Positions 1-10,856 of a stretch of DNA of 64,000 nucleotides are shown one piece after another. Numbering within the stretch: the first letter of the stretch is position 1; every line of letters starts with the position of its first letter. A model generated the notes under the pieces. It was given only the letters and a program-made list of their open reading frames with translations. It had not been told where the DNA came from and searched no databases. The translations under genes and the position numbers were made by a program. This DNA is from Thermoleophilia bacterium (GTDB taxonomy: Bacteria > Actinomycetota > Thermoleophilia > Gaiellales > SKUG01): NCBI GenBank assembly GCA_025964555.1, contig JAOPYQ010000034.1:30350-94349 (forward strand). Direction: 5' to 3'.

Positions 1-2
1 CC

Positions 3-110
3 AAGCTGGAGCTGCACTGCGACCAGCCCTCGGACCTGTTCGAGCTCGTGGACCGACTCGAAGCCGCACTGCGGCTCTCTGGACCGGTGGCCATTCGCGG
101 CGCTGCGTGA
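3..110 (+). CDS. C-terminal fragment of an unidentified protein
   Basis: The window opens inside a reading frame that ends at a TGA at 108-110. The visible 35 residues are acidic and leucine-rich and end in VAIRGAA. Codon use is GC-rich in third positions like the neighbouring genes, so it is probably real coding sequence. There is too little to name a family. It lies upstream of tRNA-Ile on the same strand. Confidence 0.5.
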   Translation, partial: KLELHCDQPSDLFELVDRLEAALRLSGPVAIRGAA

Positions 111-129
111 CGCGCCGCGCCCGTCGCGC

Positions 130-159
130 GTGACGTCGCTCATGACGCTGTGGCATACT
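130..159 (+). promoter_or_regulatory. Probable promoter of tRNA-Ile
   Basis: A -35-like GTGACG (130-135) and a -10-like CATACT (154-159) are separated by 18 bases. The -10 ends ten bases before the mature tRNA 5' end, which suits a short 5' leader trimmed by RNase P. Assigned from pattern only. Confidence 0.5.
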
Positions 160-169
160 TCCCAGCCGC

Positions 170-243
170 GGGCGTATAGCTCAGTTGGTTAGAGCGCATC
201 TCTGATAAGGATGAGGTCCCTGGTTCGAATCCAGGTACGCCCA
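170..243 (+). tRNA. tRNA-Ile (anticodon GAT)
   Basis: A full cloverleaf can be drawn. The acceptor stem pairs GGGCGTA (170-176) with TACGCCC (236-242). The anticodon stem carries the loop CTGATAA with anticodon GAT at 204-206, and the T arm contains GGTTCGAATCC. The discriminator base is A243 and the terminal CCA is not encoded. A strong hairpin follows at 251-273. Confidence 0.97.
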
Positions 244-250
244 CCTCGCA

Positions 251-273
251 CCACCCGGCCTCGTGCCGGGTGG
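251..273 (+). terminator. Hairpin terminator after tRNA-Ile
   Basis: A perfect 9-bp stem (CCACCCGGC / GCCGGGTGG) with a five-base loop is followed by TTGCGTTT. It sits eight bases after the tRNA and would end the tRNA transcript, though read-through into the next gene at 307 is possible. Confidence 0.7.
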
Positions 274-306
274 TTGCGTTTCTGCCACAGGGGGAAGACG
301 CTCGAC

Positions 307-789
307 ATGCTCGAGATGGTGATTTACGGGGTGAGCTTCGACATGGTCGGCAAGCAGCCGATCGTGCTGCTCAAGACGCTGGCCGGCAATCGGTTCCTGC
401 CGATCTGGATCGGCCACCCCGAAGCAGCGGCGATCCTGATGCGCCTGCAGGACGCTCGTCCGCCACGCCCGGCGACACACGACCTCATGTGCAATGCGCT
501 CGAGGAGCTCGGGGCGGAGGTCACCCAGGTCGCGATCACCGACCTGCGCGACAACACGTTCTTCGCCCAGGTGACGGTGTCCAACGGCATCGACGAGCAC
601 GAGCTCGACTCGCGCCCCTCCGACGCGCTCGCGCTCGCGGTGCGAGCCGAAGCCCCGATCTTCGCCGCGGAACAGATCGTCATGGACAGCGGCATCGAGT
701 TCGAGCAGGACGCGATCGGCGACACCGACGAGATGGTCGAGAAGTTCCGGACCTTCCTCGACGACGTCACGCCCGATGATTTCGCGTAG
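307..789 (+). CDS. Bifunctional nuclease family protein (BFN / DUF151 domain)
   Basis: This 160-residue cytoplasmic protein belongs to the DUF151/BFN family, named for plant nucleases with RNase and DNase activity; in bacteria the function is largely unproven. Seen in the sequence: the family opening (VSFDMVGKQPIVLLKTLAGN), the LPIWIGHPEAAAI segment and the late motif DSRPSDALALAVR, all in the expected order over about 130 residues. The frame stays open upstream into the tRNA, but the ATG at 307 has an AGGGGGA ribosome-binding site at 289-295, which fixes the start. The acidic C-terminal tail (DDVTPDDFA) is typical of actinobacterial members. It is probably monocistronic. Confidence 0.88.
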   Translation: MLEMVIYGVSFDMVGKQPIVLLKTLAGNRFLPIWIGHPEAAAILMRLQDARPPRPATHDLMCNALEELGAEVTQVAITDLRDNTFFAQVTVSNGIDEHELDSRPSDALALAVRAEAPIFAAEQIVMDSGIEFEQDAIGDTDEMVEKFRTFLDDVTPDDFA

Positions 790-876
790 CCACCGCTGAC
801 GCTTCGGCATCCGCACGAGCGCGGCCCGGAACGGCCGTTGGTCTCGTCGCTGCACCCTCACGCGTCAGGGCGCGCG

Positions 877-882
877 TAGAAT
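877..882 (+). promoter_or_regulatory. -10 element, leaderless-type, for the penicillin-binding protein gene
   Basis: TAGAAT lies seven bases upstream of the ATG at 890, so transcription would begin at or next to that ATG. There is no Shine-Dalgarno sequence. This favours 890 over the in-frame ATG at 881, which lies inside the -10. Confidence 0.45.
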
Positions 883-889
883 GTCGGCG

Positions 890-3052
<2,163 letters not shown>

Positions 3053-3063
3053 CCCCCCGGGCG

Positions 3064-3088
3064 GCTGCGGCCACCCAGCGGCCGCAGC
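3064..3088 (+). terminator. GC-rich hairpin after the PBP gene
   Basis: A 9-bp stem (GCTGCGGCC / GGCCGCAGC) with a seven-base loop begins 12 bases after the stop. No T-run follows, so intrinsic termination is plausible but not certain. Confidence 0.5.
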
Positions 3089-3142
3089 AGGCACGCACGG
3101 GCGCTGCTGCGGGCCTGCTCGCGCGCACGAGCCGAGGAACCG

Positions 3143-3925
3143 GTGATGGTCCACCTGCGCCGAGATTCGCTCGTGCACCTCACCGAGGCTGCCGCGGCGG
3201 TCGCGTTGAGCGTGCTGCTCGGAAACGTGCGCCTGGTCGAGCTGCCCAACGGCGGCTCCATCGCCCTCGCAGCACTGCCGCTGCTCGCGCTGGCGATCAC
3301 GCGCGGTCCACGCATCGGCATCCTCGCCGGCACGTGCGCAGGCGTCGCGCACGCGCTGTCAGGCGGCACGATCATCCATCCCGCCCAACTCGCACTCGAC
3401 TACCTGCTCGCCTACGCGGCGCTCGGAGCAGCGGGCATCGCGCTCGGTCGGGGCACGTCGCGAGCGAGGCTGGCGCCGGCGATCGTGCTCGCGATGTCGC
3501 TGCACCTCGCCGCGATGGTGGTGAGCGGCGTCATCTTCTTCTCCACCGTCGCCGGCGGTGCCGCGATCACCTACGCACTCGGCTACAACGCCCTCACCGT
3601 CGTGCCCGAGACGCTGCTGGCGATCTGGCTCGTCCCACCACTGGTGCGCGCCGTTGCCCGCGCCAACCCAGCCGACGGTTGGCGCCGCGGACTGCTGGCG
3701 CCGCCGGTCGCAACCACACGCACGCCGCGCCTGCACGCGCCTGCACGAACTGCACTGACTGCACCGACTGACATCACGACCCGGGAGACGACGAAGCGGC
3801 TGACACATGCTCGTGTCAGCCGCCCCTCGGCGAGTGTCAGTGCCGTTCGGCACGCCCCGCCTGCATTCGTTCGCGAGGCACCGTTCGCGCCGCGCGCAGC
3901 GCAGGAACGCCGATCCCTCAGTTGA
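3143..3925 (+). CDS. thiT: ThiT-like thiamine transporter S-component (ECF type)
   Basis: This integral membrane substrate-binding subunit takes up thiamine together with a shared ECF module, which is not in the window. The match to the ThiT/YuaJ family is strong. Its signature LPNGGSIALAALPLLAL follows the first helix, HPAQLALDYLLAYAALG comes mid-protein, and YNALTVVPE lies before the last helix. Six hydrophobic segments fill residues 10-180. The remaining 80 residues are a low-complexity Arg/Thr/Ala-rich tail unusual for the family, and a perfect hairpin (3796-3823) lies within its codons. The start is GTG 3143 or the next codon ATG 3146, with GAGGA at 3133-3137. No TPP riboswitch signature is visible upstream. 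Confidence 0.85.
   Translation: MMVHLRRDSLVHLTEAAAAVALSVLLGNVRLVELPNGGSIALAALPLLALAITRGPRIGILAGTCAGVAHALSGGTIIHPAQLALDYLLAYAALGAAGIALGRGTSRARLAPAIVLAMSLHLAAMVVSGVIFFSTVAGGAAITYALGYNALTVVPETLLAIWLVPPLVRAVARANPADGWRRGLLAPPVATTRTPRLHAPARTALTAPTDITTRETTKRLTHARVSRPSASVSAVRHAPPAFVREAPFAPRAAQERRSLS
3796..3823. terminator. Perfect 11-bp hairpin between convergent genes
   Basis: GCGGCTGACAC (3796-3806) and GTGTCAGCCGC (3813-3823) flank a six-base loop. The hairpin lies inside the 3' codons of the thiT frame and about 95 bases beyond the end of the minus-strand regulator gene. It could terminate transcripts from either side. No T-run is present. Confidence 0.5.
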
Positions 3926-4571
3926 GGAACCAGCCCTTCTGCGTGGCGAAGCTCGCCGCCTCGGCGCGGTTGCGCACGCCGAGCTTGCGGAAGATCTCCG
4001 TCGCGGCGCGACGCACCGTTCGGCCCGACAGGTAGAGCTGCTGGCAGATCTCCTGGTTGGTGAAGCCCTGCGAGATGAGGCGCAGCACGTTCCACTCGCG
4101 GTCGGTGAGGTTGTACGGGCGACCCTGCGCCGCCGTCTCACGCAGTCGCGACCAGAGCATCGCCTCCAGGTCCGGCTTGAGCGGCGGGCGCCCACCGGCC
4201 GCAACGACCTTCACGGCCGTCGCGATCTCCTCGAGCGAGGAGTCCTTGAGCACGTACGCCGCTGCGCCGGCCTGGTTGGCCTCGAACAGGTCGTCCGGAT
4301 CCTCGGAATAGGTGAGCACCACGCAGCGCGTGTTGGGATGCCCCTCCATCACGTTGCGGATCAGGTTGAGGCCCTGTTCTCGATCGGGCATCTTGAGGTC
4401 CGTGAGCACCACCGACGGGCGATGCCGCGCAACATTGCGCAGCACGCTCGACGGATCACTGCACGCAGCGACGATCTCGAGGCCGGGCTGCTGGCCCAGG
4501 CCGCGCCTGAGTCCCTCCAGCACGACGGGGTGGTCGTCGACGACGATGACGCTGACCTGGGGCTCAGACAT
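3918..4571 (-). CDS. NarL/LuxR-family response regulator
   Basis: This DNA-binding response regulator (217 residues) is the likely partner of the kinase encoded just upstream. The receiver domain has the acidic pair in VIVVDDHP, the phosphoacceptor D58 in VVLTDLKMPD, and K109 in YVLKD. A C-terminal LuxR-type HTH covers roughly 145-205 (LTDREWNVLRLISQG, then SGRTVRRAATEIFRKLG). The start is the ATG at 4571, which overlaps the kinase stop by 8 bases; the longer frame to 4790 only reads kinase sequence. It is the last gene of the sortase-kinase-regulator operon and converges on thiT. Confidence 0.93.
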   Translation of the reverse strand: MSEPQVSVIVVDDHPVVLEGLRRGLGQQPGLEIVAACSDPSSVLRNVARHRPSVVLTDLKMPDREQGLNLIRNVMEGHPNTRCVVLTYSEDPDDLFEANQAGAAAYVLKDSSLEEIATAVKVVAAGGRPPLKPDLEAMLWSRLRETAAQGRPYNLTDREWNVLRLISQGFTNQEICQQLYLSGRTVRRAATEIFRKLGVRNRAEAASFATQKGWFLN

Positions 4572-6594
4572 GGGCCGGGGTCCTTCCTTGCTGTGGAGTT
4601 GGGTCTGCCAGTGTGTGCACGATGTCGCGAAGTCGCTGCTTGAGCTCGGTGCTCTCGCTGGTGAGGCGCGCCGCTGCCTGGGCGAAGGCCTCGTCGTCGT
4701 CAGGAGTGTCCGTGGCAAGCTCGCGCGCGTGGCGTTCGAGCTCCTCCAGACGTTCGGTGAGCTGGTCGCGCATCCTGCCTGAGAGGCCATGTCGCAACCG
4801 CGCGAGCGCCTGGTAGCGCACGCGAATCTGGAGCGTCTCGAGCCGATCGAGCAGCTTCGCGCCCTGCACCGCCGCCATGCCGAGCAGCGCGATGTCGGTC
4901 ACGTGCACGAGCGACGCCCGCAGTTCGTCGTCGGAAAGGCGCCCCACGAGCTCCATGAGCGCCGTCGACGCCACCACGACCCCGAGCATCGCCCACGACG
5001 CGCGCGCCGCGCCGCGGCGACCGCTCACCACGCCCACGCCGAGCAGCACGAGCGGCGCATACAGCAGCATGATCGGCGCGATGTTCCAGAACAGCACCGC
5101 GCCGTAGGCGATGCCGGTCCCGACCGAGTACCAGATCGCCGGCGCCGCGCCCGCCTGCAGCACCCGCCGGATCGGCGTCGACAGCACGGCCACCGCGACC
5201 ACGTCGAGCAGCACCGCCGCCGCGATGAGCAGCGTGCCGAGGCCACCGTCACCGGTCAGCACGTTCGATCCCAGCTCCACGATCGCCACCACGCCGAGCG
5301 CCACGCGCAGCGCCATCAGCAGCGTCCACACGTTCGCGCGCAGCTTCGACGCGTCGCGCTCGAGCACGTCCTCGGTGGCATCGATCGGAATCGGTACCTG
5401 CAGTCGTACGCGCGTACCGAAGCCGGGCTGCGATGCGATCACGACCTCGCCGCCACAGATGCGCGCGCGCTCGGCCATCTCACGAAGGCCGTAGTGGCCT
5501 TCCTTCTCGGTGATCGTGCCGGGCGGGTTGTCGAAGCCGACCCCGTCGTCGGTGATCGACAGCACGAGCAGGTCGTCGGTGACGTCGAGCGCGATCTCGA
5601 TGCTGCCCGCATGCCCGTTCTTGACGGCGTTGTTGACGCACTCGCCGGCCACCGCAACCACGTGCGGGCGCATCCACGGGGGCACGCGCGACGCATCGCC
5701 GGTGGTGTCGACGGCGACCTGCACGCTCGCCTGCTGGCCCATCCGGCGCGCCTCCTGCCGGATCACGCTCGCGACGTTGGTGCCGACCATCGGTTCGTCC
5801 CCGACGCGGAACAGGTCCTTGAGCATGCGCAGCGAGTCGCGGTAGCCGTCGGCGAGCGACAGCAGCCGTGAGGCGGCGTGCTCGTCGCGCCCGACCGCCT
5901 GCACGGCCTGCACCTCGAAGTGCATGCCGCTGAGCGCCTGGCCGAGCCGATCGTGCAGGTCGCGGCGATAGCGCCCGCGCTCACGGCTGATCTCGGTGGC
6001 GATCTCGAGCGCGCCGATTCGGTGGGCGACGGTGAAGAAGCCGCTCGTCGCGAGCGAGAAGAACAGGAACAGGCTCAACGTGCCCGTGATGCCGGCAGGC
6101 CGGTCGACGCCACCCTCGCCGATCGCCACGATCGCCAGGAACGCTGCCGAGCAGGCGCCGCCCGCGATGAACGCATCGATCGGTCGGTGCGCCGCCCAGC
6201 TCACCGCGCTCGAGCAGGCGTACGCAGCGAGCAGCGACAGCGTCGCATCGTCGCCCGCGATCGCGAGCAGCGCGATGCACGCGGTGAGGTCGACGACGAG
6301 CACCACGCGCCGCATGAACGGCTGCGTGGGCGGTGCGAGGGCCGGCAGGATGCTGACGATCGTCCACACGGCCGCCGCGGCGAATGGCAGCCACGCATCG
6401 CTCGATGCGAGCCCCGCGACGATCGCCACGACCACTTCCACGCAGATGAGCAGGCGCCACGTCAGCACCCACGTGAACACGTTCGGCGCCCACGCACTCT
6501 GCGCCGCGCCATCGGCGCTCATGCCGGTCGGTGCCTGCGCGGTCGGTGCCTGCGGCATCGGCGCATACGCGCCTGACGAGGTGCCCCCGCTCAC
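4564..6594 (-). CDS. Membrane histidine kinase with a duplicated sensor/DHp-like module
   Basis: This sensor kinase (676 residues) has an unusual two-part layout. Residues 36-195 form about six membrane segments. Residues 205-265 are a HisKA_3-type dimerization domain with H214 in RRDLHDRLGQALSG. Residues 310-402 are a HATPase with N box (NNAVKNG), DDGVGF and GHYGL. From 420 to 580 a second set of five or six membrane segments follows, and 595-665 is a degenerate DHp-like region (RLRHGLSGRMRDQL) with no second ATPase. The start is the GTG at 6594, which overlaps the sortase stop by four bases (GTGA). The signal is unknown; coupling to a sortase suggests the cell surface, which is inference. 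Confidence 0.88.
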   Translation of the reverse strand: MSGGTSSGAYAPMPQAPTAQAPTGMSADGAAQSAWAPNVFTWVLTWRLLICVEVVVAIVAGLASSDAWLPFAAAAVWTIVSILPALAPPTQPFMRRVVLVVDLTACIALLAIAGDDATLSLLAAYACSSAVSWAAHRPIDAFIAGGACSAAFLAIVAIGEGGVDRPAGITGTLSLFLFFSLATSGFFTVAHRIGALEIATEISRERGRYRRDLHDRLGQALSGMHFEVQAVQAVGRDEHAASRLLSLADGYRDSLRMLKDLFRVGDEPMVGTNVASVIRQEARRMGQQASVQVAVDTTGDASRVPPWMRPHVVAVAGECVNNAVKNGHAGSIEIALDVTDDLLVLSITDDGVGFDNPPGTITEKEGHYGLREMAERARICGGEVVIASQPGFGTRVRLQVPIPIDATEDVLERDASKLRANVWTLLMALRVALGVVAIVELGSNVLTGDGGLGTLLIAAAVLLDVVAVAVLSTPIRRVLQAGAAPAIWYSVGTGIAYGAVLFWNIAPIMLLYAPLVLLGVGVVSGRRGAARASWAMLGVVVASTALMELVGRLSDDELRASLVHVTDIALLGMAAVQGAKLLDRLETLQIRVRYQALARLRHGLSGRMRDQLTERLEELERHARELATDTPDDDEAFAQAAARLTSESTELKQRLRDIVHTLADPTPQQGRTPAHV

Positions 6595-7325
6595 GCGAGG
6601 CCACCTGCCAGCTCGACCTTCGACAGGCGGGCATAGACCGCGATGCGCTTCGCGGCCGAGTACTTCGGATGGCACGCGGTCAGCACCAGGTGCTCGCAGG
6701 TGCCGTTGCACTGCCGGGTGTTCTTCACGCGCTGACGCCCCGCGCGCGTGGGCTCGGCGGCTCCGTACTCGAGGATCGACCAGTCGTTGGGCGTGATGAT
6801 CTCGGTGTGCGTCACCGTGTAGGTGAAGCGCCCGTAGGTCATCGTCAGGATGATCGGGTCGCCCGCCTTGAGGTTGTCGATGTTGAGGAACGGCGCCCCG
6901 AACGTGGTGCGGTGCCCGGCGATCGCGACCGCGCGACCCGATCCGGGAAACAGCGTCTCGCGATACAGCCCCGGCCCCTTTTCCAGGTCCGGGTGTCGCG
7001 CGCCGTGCACGAAGAACTTCTTCATCCCGATCCTGGGGATGCGGATCTGCCCGGCGACCTCACCGAGCGGCGTGGCCTTGCGGGCGAGCGCGGCCGCGCG
7101 GCGCGTGAGCAGTGGATCGAGGCCTGCGTCGGTGAGTTCGGAGCCGGTGGATTCGGTCGCCGCGAACGCGCGGGCGAGCTGCTTCTGGTCGCCGTTCTCG
7201 CTCAGGCGCGTGAACGGATCGCCCCACACGACGGTGACGGCCACGAACAGGAGCAGTCCGACGCCCGTGGCGATGAGCCCGGTGCCGAAGATGCGTGCAA
7301 TATCCGGATAGGTGAGACGATTCAT
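6591..7325 (-). CDS. Class E-like sortase
   Basis: Sortases are membrane-anchored cysteine transpeptidases that attach or cross-link surface proteins. This 244-residue protein has an N-terminal membrane helix (about 13-33), a spacer, then the sortase barrel. The catalytic residues are visible: H138 in AIAGHRTTFG, C218 in LVLTACHPKYS and R227 nine residues later. The LTAC form and H-C-R order fit actinobacterial class E sortases. The start at ATG 7325 (MNRLTYPD) precedes the membrane helix; an upstream ATG at 7382 would add 19 unlikely residues. It is first in the operon with the kinase and regulator. Confidence 0.9.
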   Translation of the reverse strand: MNRLTYPDIARIFGTGLIATGVGLLLFVAVTVVWGDPFTRLSENGDQKQLARAFAATESTGSELTDAGLDPLLTRRAAALARKATPLGEVAGQIRIPRIGMKKFFVHGARHPDLEKGPGLYRETLFPGSGRAVAIAGHRTTFGAPFLNIDNLKAGDPIILTMTYGRFTYTVTHTEIITPNDWSILEYGAAEPTRAGRQRVKNTRQCNGTCEHLVLTACHPKYSAAKRIAVYARLSKVELAGGLA

Positions 7326-7441
7326 GACGACGCTTCGCCGATGCGTTCCCTGAAGTTCCAGAGGACCGTGACGCACCCGCATGGCCGTGATCGGCCACGG
7401 CTGCGGCCGCGTGAGGCCTCATGCGTGGCCTCCTACCCGTG

Positions 7442-9433
7442 CTATCGGGATTTCACGCGCGATCGGCTCGCTGTGCGAGCTGCGGCACGCTGGCGTGCAC
7501 GCGTTGCCGCGTCGGGTGCGTACCCCGCCTTCGGCTCGTTCTCTCGCACTCGCGCGCGCGAGGGAGACGTTCGTGCGGAGCCGCGTGACGGCACTCGCAG
7601 GCGCAGCGCCTGGCTGCGCAGCTCGGTCGCGAGTGCCCGCACCCCGCGTGGCGTGAGGTCGAGGAGTCCGGCATCTCCGTCGCGCAGGGCGGTCCATCGG
7701 GTGACGATCACCGGGAGTGCGGGATGGGCCACCCGGCCACGTGAGGCGACGAGCAGCAGCCCGAGCAGTCCGCCGCCGCAGCCGATGAGCAGGGCGAGCA
7801 TGGGCGGGATCGTGCGGGTCTGCACGAGCTGCATCGCGAACCATCCCGCGCCGAGGCCGGTGTCGGATCGCGCACCGACCGCGATGAGCGCGAGCAGTGG
7901 CCCGACGAGGCCCGCGGCCCACACGAGCGTCGCGCGGCGGGGCGAGAACACGATGCGCCAGGACGGGATGCACATCCACACGTGCAGCGCGGGGACGATG
8001 AACAACACCGTGTAGGGGCTCACCGCGAGCGCGAGCACGGAGACGATCACGAGCCCGACGACGGCCACCACCAGCTCCGGGGTGTCGGGTCCGATCGCCG
8101 CGCGGCGGCTCGCCTGTCGCTGGCGGCGCCAGTCGGGGCCGCGCGCGAGCAGCCAGGCAGCTGCGACGATGAGCCCCCACACGAGCAGCGTGAACACGCG
8201 CACGTCGTCGAGCGTCCCCGGGTTCGGCGGTCGATCGCCCGAACCGGGCAGCAGGCCGAAGCCGGCGAGCACCCAGAGCGCTGCGACTGCCGCGATGCCT
8301 GCGAGCATCGAGCGTGCTGCCGTGCCGACCGCCGCGGCGAGGTTCCAGCCGCGGCGATGGCGCACGAGCATGTCGACTGCGGCGAGCCACACCGGGATGA
8401 GCAGCGATGCCACGAAGATCTTGAGCGCCCAGCCGCGGTACACGCGCCGCTCGCTGGCGACCCAGGTCTTGCCGGCGCTCTGCAGCTGGTCGACCTGCTC
8501 GAGCGTGCCGACGAGACGCTGCACGGCGCGGACGCCGGCACCGACGTCGACCGCGGCGGCCTTGGTGTCGCCGCTGGTGCGCAGCTGGTCGTCGCCGGCG
8601 GTGACGGTCAGTGCGGGCAGGCCACGTGCGAGCAGCTGGCCGTGCTCACGCAGCGTGACGGGCGCGGCCAGGCGCGCGACCTGGGTCATCACGCCCCCGA
8701 TGGAGGGATCGCCGCCCTCGGCGTCGACGGAGCCGGTCGCGGCGCGCACGAGGCCGAGCGGCGGTGCGAACTCCGCGCTGGGGGATGCATCGACGCGCAG
8801 CGCTCCCCCGGCGCCGAGGCGATCGATGCCGATCACGGCGACGACCGCGCCGCGGTGCGAGAGGCGATTGGCCAGCGCGCGAGCGCCGCCACCGTTGAGC
8901 GTCGCGCCGTCGGTGGAGACGAACAGGTACGTGCGGCGCAGGTCCCGGGTCGACTTGAGCTCACGCGCGAGCGCGAGCAGTGCGACCTGGCCGAGCGCGT
9001 CGGCGCCGCGACCTTCCGCCGCGGTGTCGCGGTGGGCGTGGATCACGACGAGCTCACGTGTGCGGCCGGGCAGGGTGGCCTCGACGTTCACCAGTCCGAC
9101 GGACTTGTCGGTAGCGGGATCGACGGTGGTCGCCGGGACGGTCTTGGCGGGCAGGTCGAGCTTCTTGAACTCGTCGAGCATCCACTGCGCGGAGTCGATG
9201 GAGCCGGGCGAGCCGGGCTCGCGGGTGGGGAACAGCTTCCGGAACTGGGCGCCGTCGTCGAGCAGCGCCGCCGCCTGCTCGTTGGCAAGCGTCGGGGGCA
9301 GCGCGCCCTGCACCGGCACTTCTGCGCGGAAACTGGTCACGAGCAGGACGAGGAGCGCCAGTACCGGAACCACCATGGCTCGCCGGTACAGGCGCCATCC
9401 CACGAAATCGACGGGTCGGCGGCGACTGACCAT
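7442..9433 (-). CDS. M28-like membrane protein (possibly non-catalytic aminopeptidase fold)
   Basis: This 663-residue protein has an N-terminal membrane anchor (about 18-36), an extracytoplasmic domain resembling the M28 zinc aminopeptidase fold (about 60-330), and several C-terminal membrane segments (about 335-600), ending in an Arg/Ala-rich tail. The M28 resemblance rests on VIHAHRDT followed by GRGADALGQVALLALARELK, which occupies the place of the usual HxD and GADDNASG metal-binding stretch. Where active enzymes carry a Glu-Glu motif this protein reads FVSTDGATLNGGG, so zinc binding may be lost. Its role is unknown. It sits upstream of the sortase operon with a 116-bp gap and is divergent from the HtrA gene. 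Confidence 0.65.
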   Translation of the reverse strand: MVSRRRPVDFVGWRLYRRAMVVPVLALLVLLVTSFRAEVPVQGALPPTLANEQAAALLDDGAQFRKLFPTREPGSPGSIDSAQWMLDEFKKLDLPAKTVPATTVDPATDKSVGLVNVEATLPGRTRELVVIHAHRDTAAEGRGADALGQVALLALARELKSTRDLRRTYLFVSTDGATLNGGGARALANRLSHRGAVVAVIGIDRLGAGGALRVDASPSAEFAPPLGLVRAATGSVDAEGGDPSIGGVMTQVARLAAPVTLREHGQLLARGLPALTVTAGDDQLRTSGDTKAAAVDVGAGVRAVQRLVGTLEQVDQLQSAGKTWVASERRVYRGWALKIFVASLLIPVWLAAVDMLVRHRRGWNLAAAVGTAARSMLAGIAAVAALWVLAGFGLLPGSGDRPPNPGTLDDVRVFTLLVWGLIVAAAWLLARGPDWRRQRQASRRAAIGPDTPELVVAVVGLVIVSVLALAVSPYTVLFIVPALHVWMCIPSWRIVFSPRRATLVWAAGLVGPLLALIAVGARSDTGLGAGWFAMQLVQTRTIPPMLALLIGCGGGLLGLLLVASRGRVAHPALPVIVTRWTALRDGDAGLLDLTPRGVRALATELRSQALRLRVPSRGSARTSPSRARVRENEPKAGYAPDAATRARQRAAARTASRSRVKSR

Positions 9434-9694
9434 GCGATGACTCTACGCATACCTCATGGTGATCGGCGCCACGAAACGCCGTTTCCGGGCGCTGGCGGCC
9501 ACCGCGGCGGCCGCATGGGCAAGCCCCCGTGCGCGCGCGAGAGGACTAGTGCTCGCACGGCGGGGAACCTCAAGTCAGCTCAACACCCGCCTGAACCCGC
9601 ATCGAGGCGTCGTTATTGCACTCTTTCCAGTTCGCAATATCGATGGTACCTTCGAAGCGAAGCCCCCACCTTCCCCCACCGAGCTTCCCCCCTC

Positions 9695-10843
9695 ATGACT
9701 CGAACCCGCCTCGCAGCTCCCAGCCTTCCCGTGTTCATCCTCGCCGCGGCCGTCGTCGCCCTGCTGGCGTTCGGCATCACCCGCTGGGTGACCGATCGCG
9801 CAGCCGCCGACACGCTGCCGCAGCTGACGATCACCGAAGGCGACACCGCCGCGGCGGCGCCCGGCGCGCTCGACGCGTCCAAGCTGTTCGCGGCCCGCGT
9901 CGACACGAGCGTGAGCATCGAATCGACGATCGACGGACAGCCGATGAACGGCTCCGGCGTCGTGGTCGACACCCACGGCACGATCGTGACCGCCTCCCAC
10001 GTGGTCAAGGACTACGAGAAGGCGCTCGAGGCGACGACGATCGTCGTGCGCTTCCACAAGGGCGACGAGGTGCTCGCGCAGCTCGTGGCGATCGACCAGA
10101 TGAACGACCTGGCGATCCTCAAGTTCGATCCCACCGAGGTGTCGGGAGGCGTGGTCGCGGCTCCGCTCGCGGACAGTGACGAGGTCGTCGTCGGCTCCGA
10201 GATCATGTCGATCGGCGCGCCCTTCGGCTATGAGTTCACGCCCACCGTCGGTCACGTGTCGGCCACGCACCGCGTCCTGGACTCGCGCATCAACGCCAAC
10301 TCGAAGATCCCCGACGCGATCCAGCACGACGGCCCGGTCAACACCGGCAACTCCGGCGGTCCGGTCTACAACGCCCGTGGCCAGGTGATCGGCATCAACC
10401 AGCAGATCGCCAGCCCCGCCAAGGTCAACTCCGGCGTGTCGTTCGCGGTCTCGAGCAACCTCATCGTCCGCGCGATCAAGCAGTACCGCGCCACCGGCGA
10501 GCGCGACATCCGCTACGCCGACCTGGGCATCGTGGCTCGCGACATCACCCCGCAGCTGGCCAAGCAGGGCAACCTCGCAGTCTCCAAGGGCGCGCTCGTG
10601 CAGCTCGCCACCGGTCCCGCGCAGGACGCCGGCGTCGGCACGGGCCGCGCGATCGATCACCTCGGCACGACCGTCACCCTCGGCGACCCGATCGTCGAGG
10701 TCGGTGGGCAGGCGATCAGCTCCGCCGACGACCTGGCCCGCGCCCAGACCCTGCTTGACCCGTCCGCTGCGACCACAATCGTGGTGCTGCGCGGCGGCAA
10801 GCGCGTCGAGCTGGCGATCACGCCCGTCGCCCGCGCGCTGTAG
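9695..10843 (+). CDS. HtrA/DegP-type trypsin-like serine protease with PDZ domain
   Basis: This membrane-anchored extracytoplasmic serine protease (382 residues) probably acts in envelope protein quality control. One membrane helix (about 12-30) precedes the protease domain. The triad is visible as H102 (VTASHVV), D138 (MNDLAIL) and S220 (GNSGGP). A C-terminal PDZ-like region (about 285-380) contains QDAGVGTGRAIDHLG and GGQAISSADDL. The frame is open far upstream because of high GC. The ATG at 9695 is the first that yields a sensible signal anchor. The 261 bp before it is the divergent promoter region shared with the M28-like gene. Confidence 0.9.
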   Translation: MTRTRLAAPSLPVFILAAAVVALLAFGITRWVTDRAAADTLPQLTITEGDTAAAAPGALDASKLFAARVDTSVSIESTIDGQPMNGSGVVVDTHGTIVTASHVVKDYEKALEATTIVVRFHKGDEVLAQLVAIDQMNDLAILKFDPTEVSGGVVAAPLADSDEVVVGSEIMSIGAPFGYEFTPTVGHVSATHRVLDSRINANSKIPDAIQHDGPVNTGNSGGPVYNARGQVIGINQQIASPAKVNSGVSFAVSSNLIVRAIKQYRATGERDIRYADLGIVARDITPQLAKQGNLAVSKGALVQLATGPAQDAGVGTGRAIDHLGTTVTLGDPIVEVGGQAISSADDLARAQTLLDPSAATTIVVLRGGKRVELAITPVARAL

Positions 10844-10856
10844 GTCCAAGGTTGCC

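Noticed and set aside
3053..3145. Possible TPP riboswitch upstream of thiT
   Set aside because: The 90-bp gap contains only a GC hairpin; none of the conserved thi-box segments is present.
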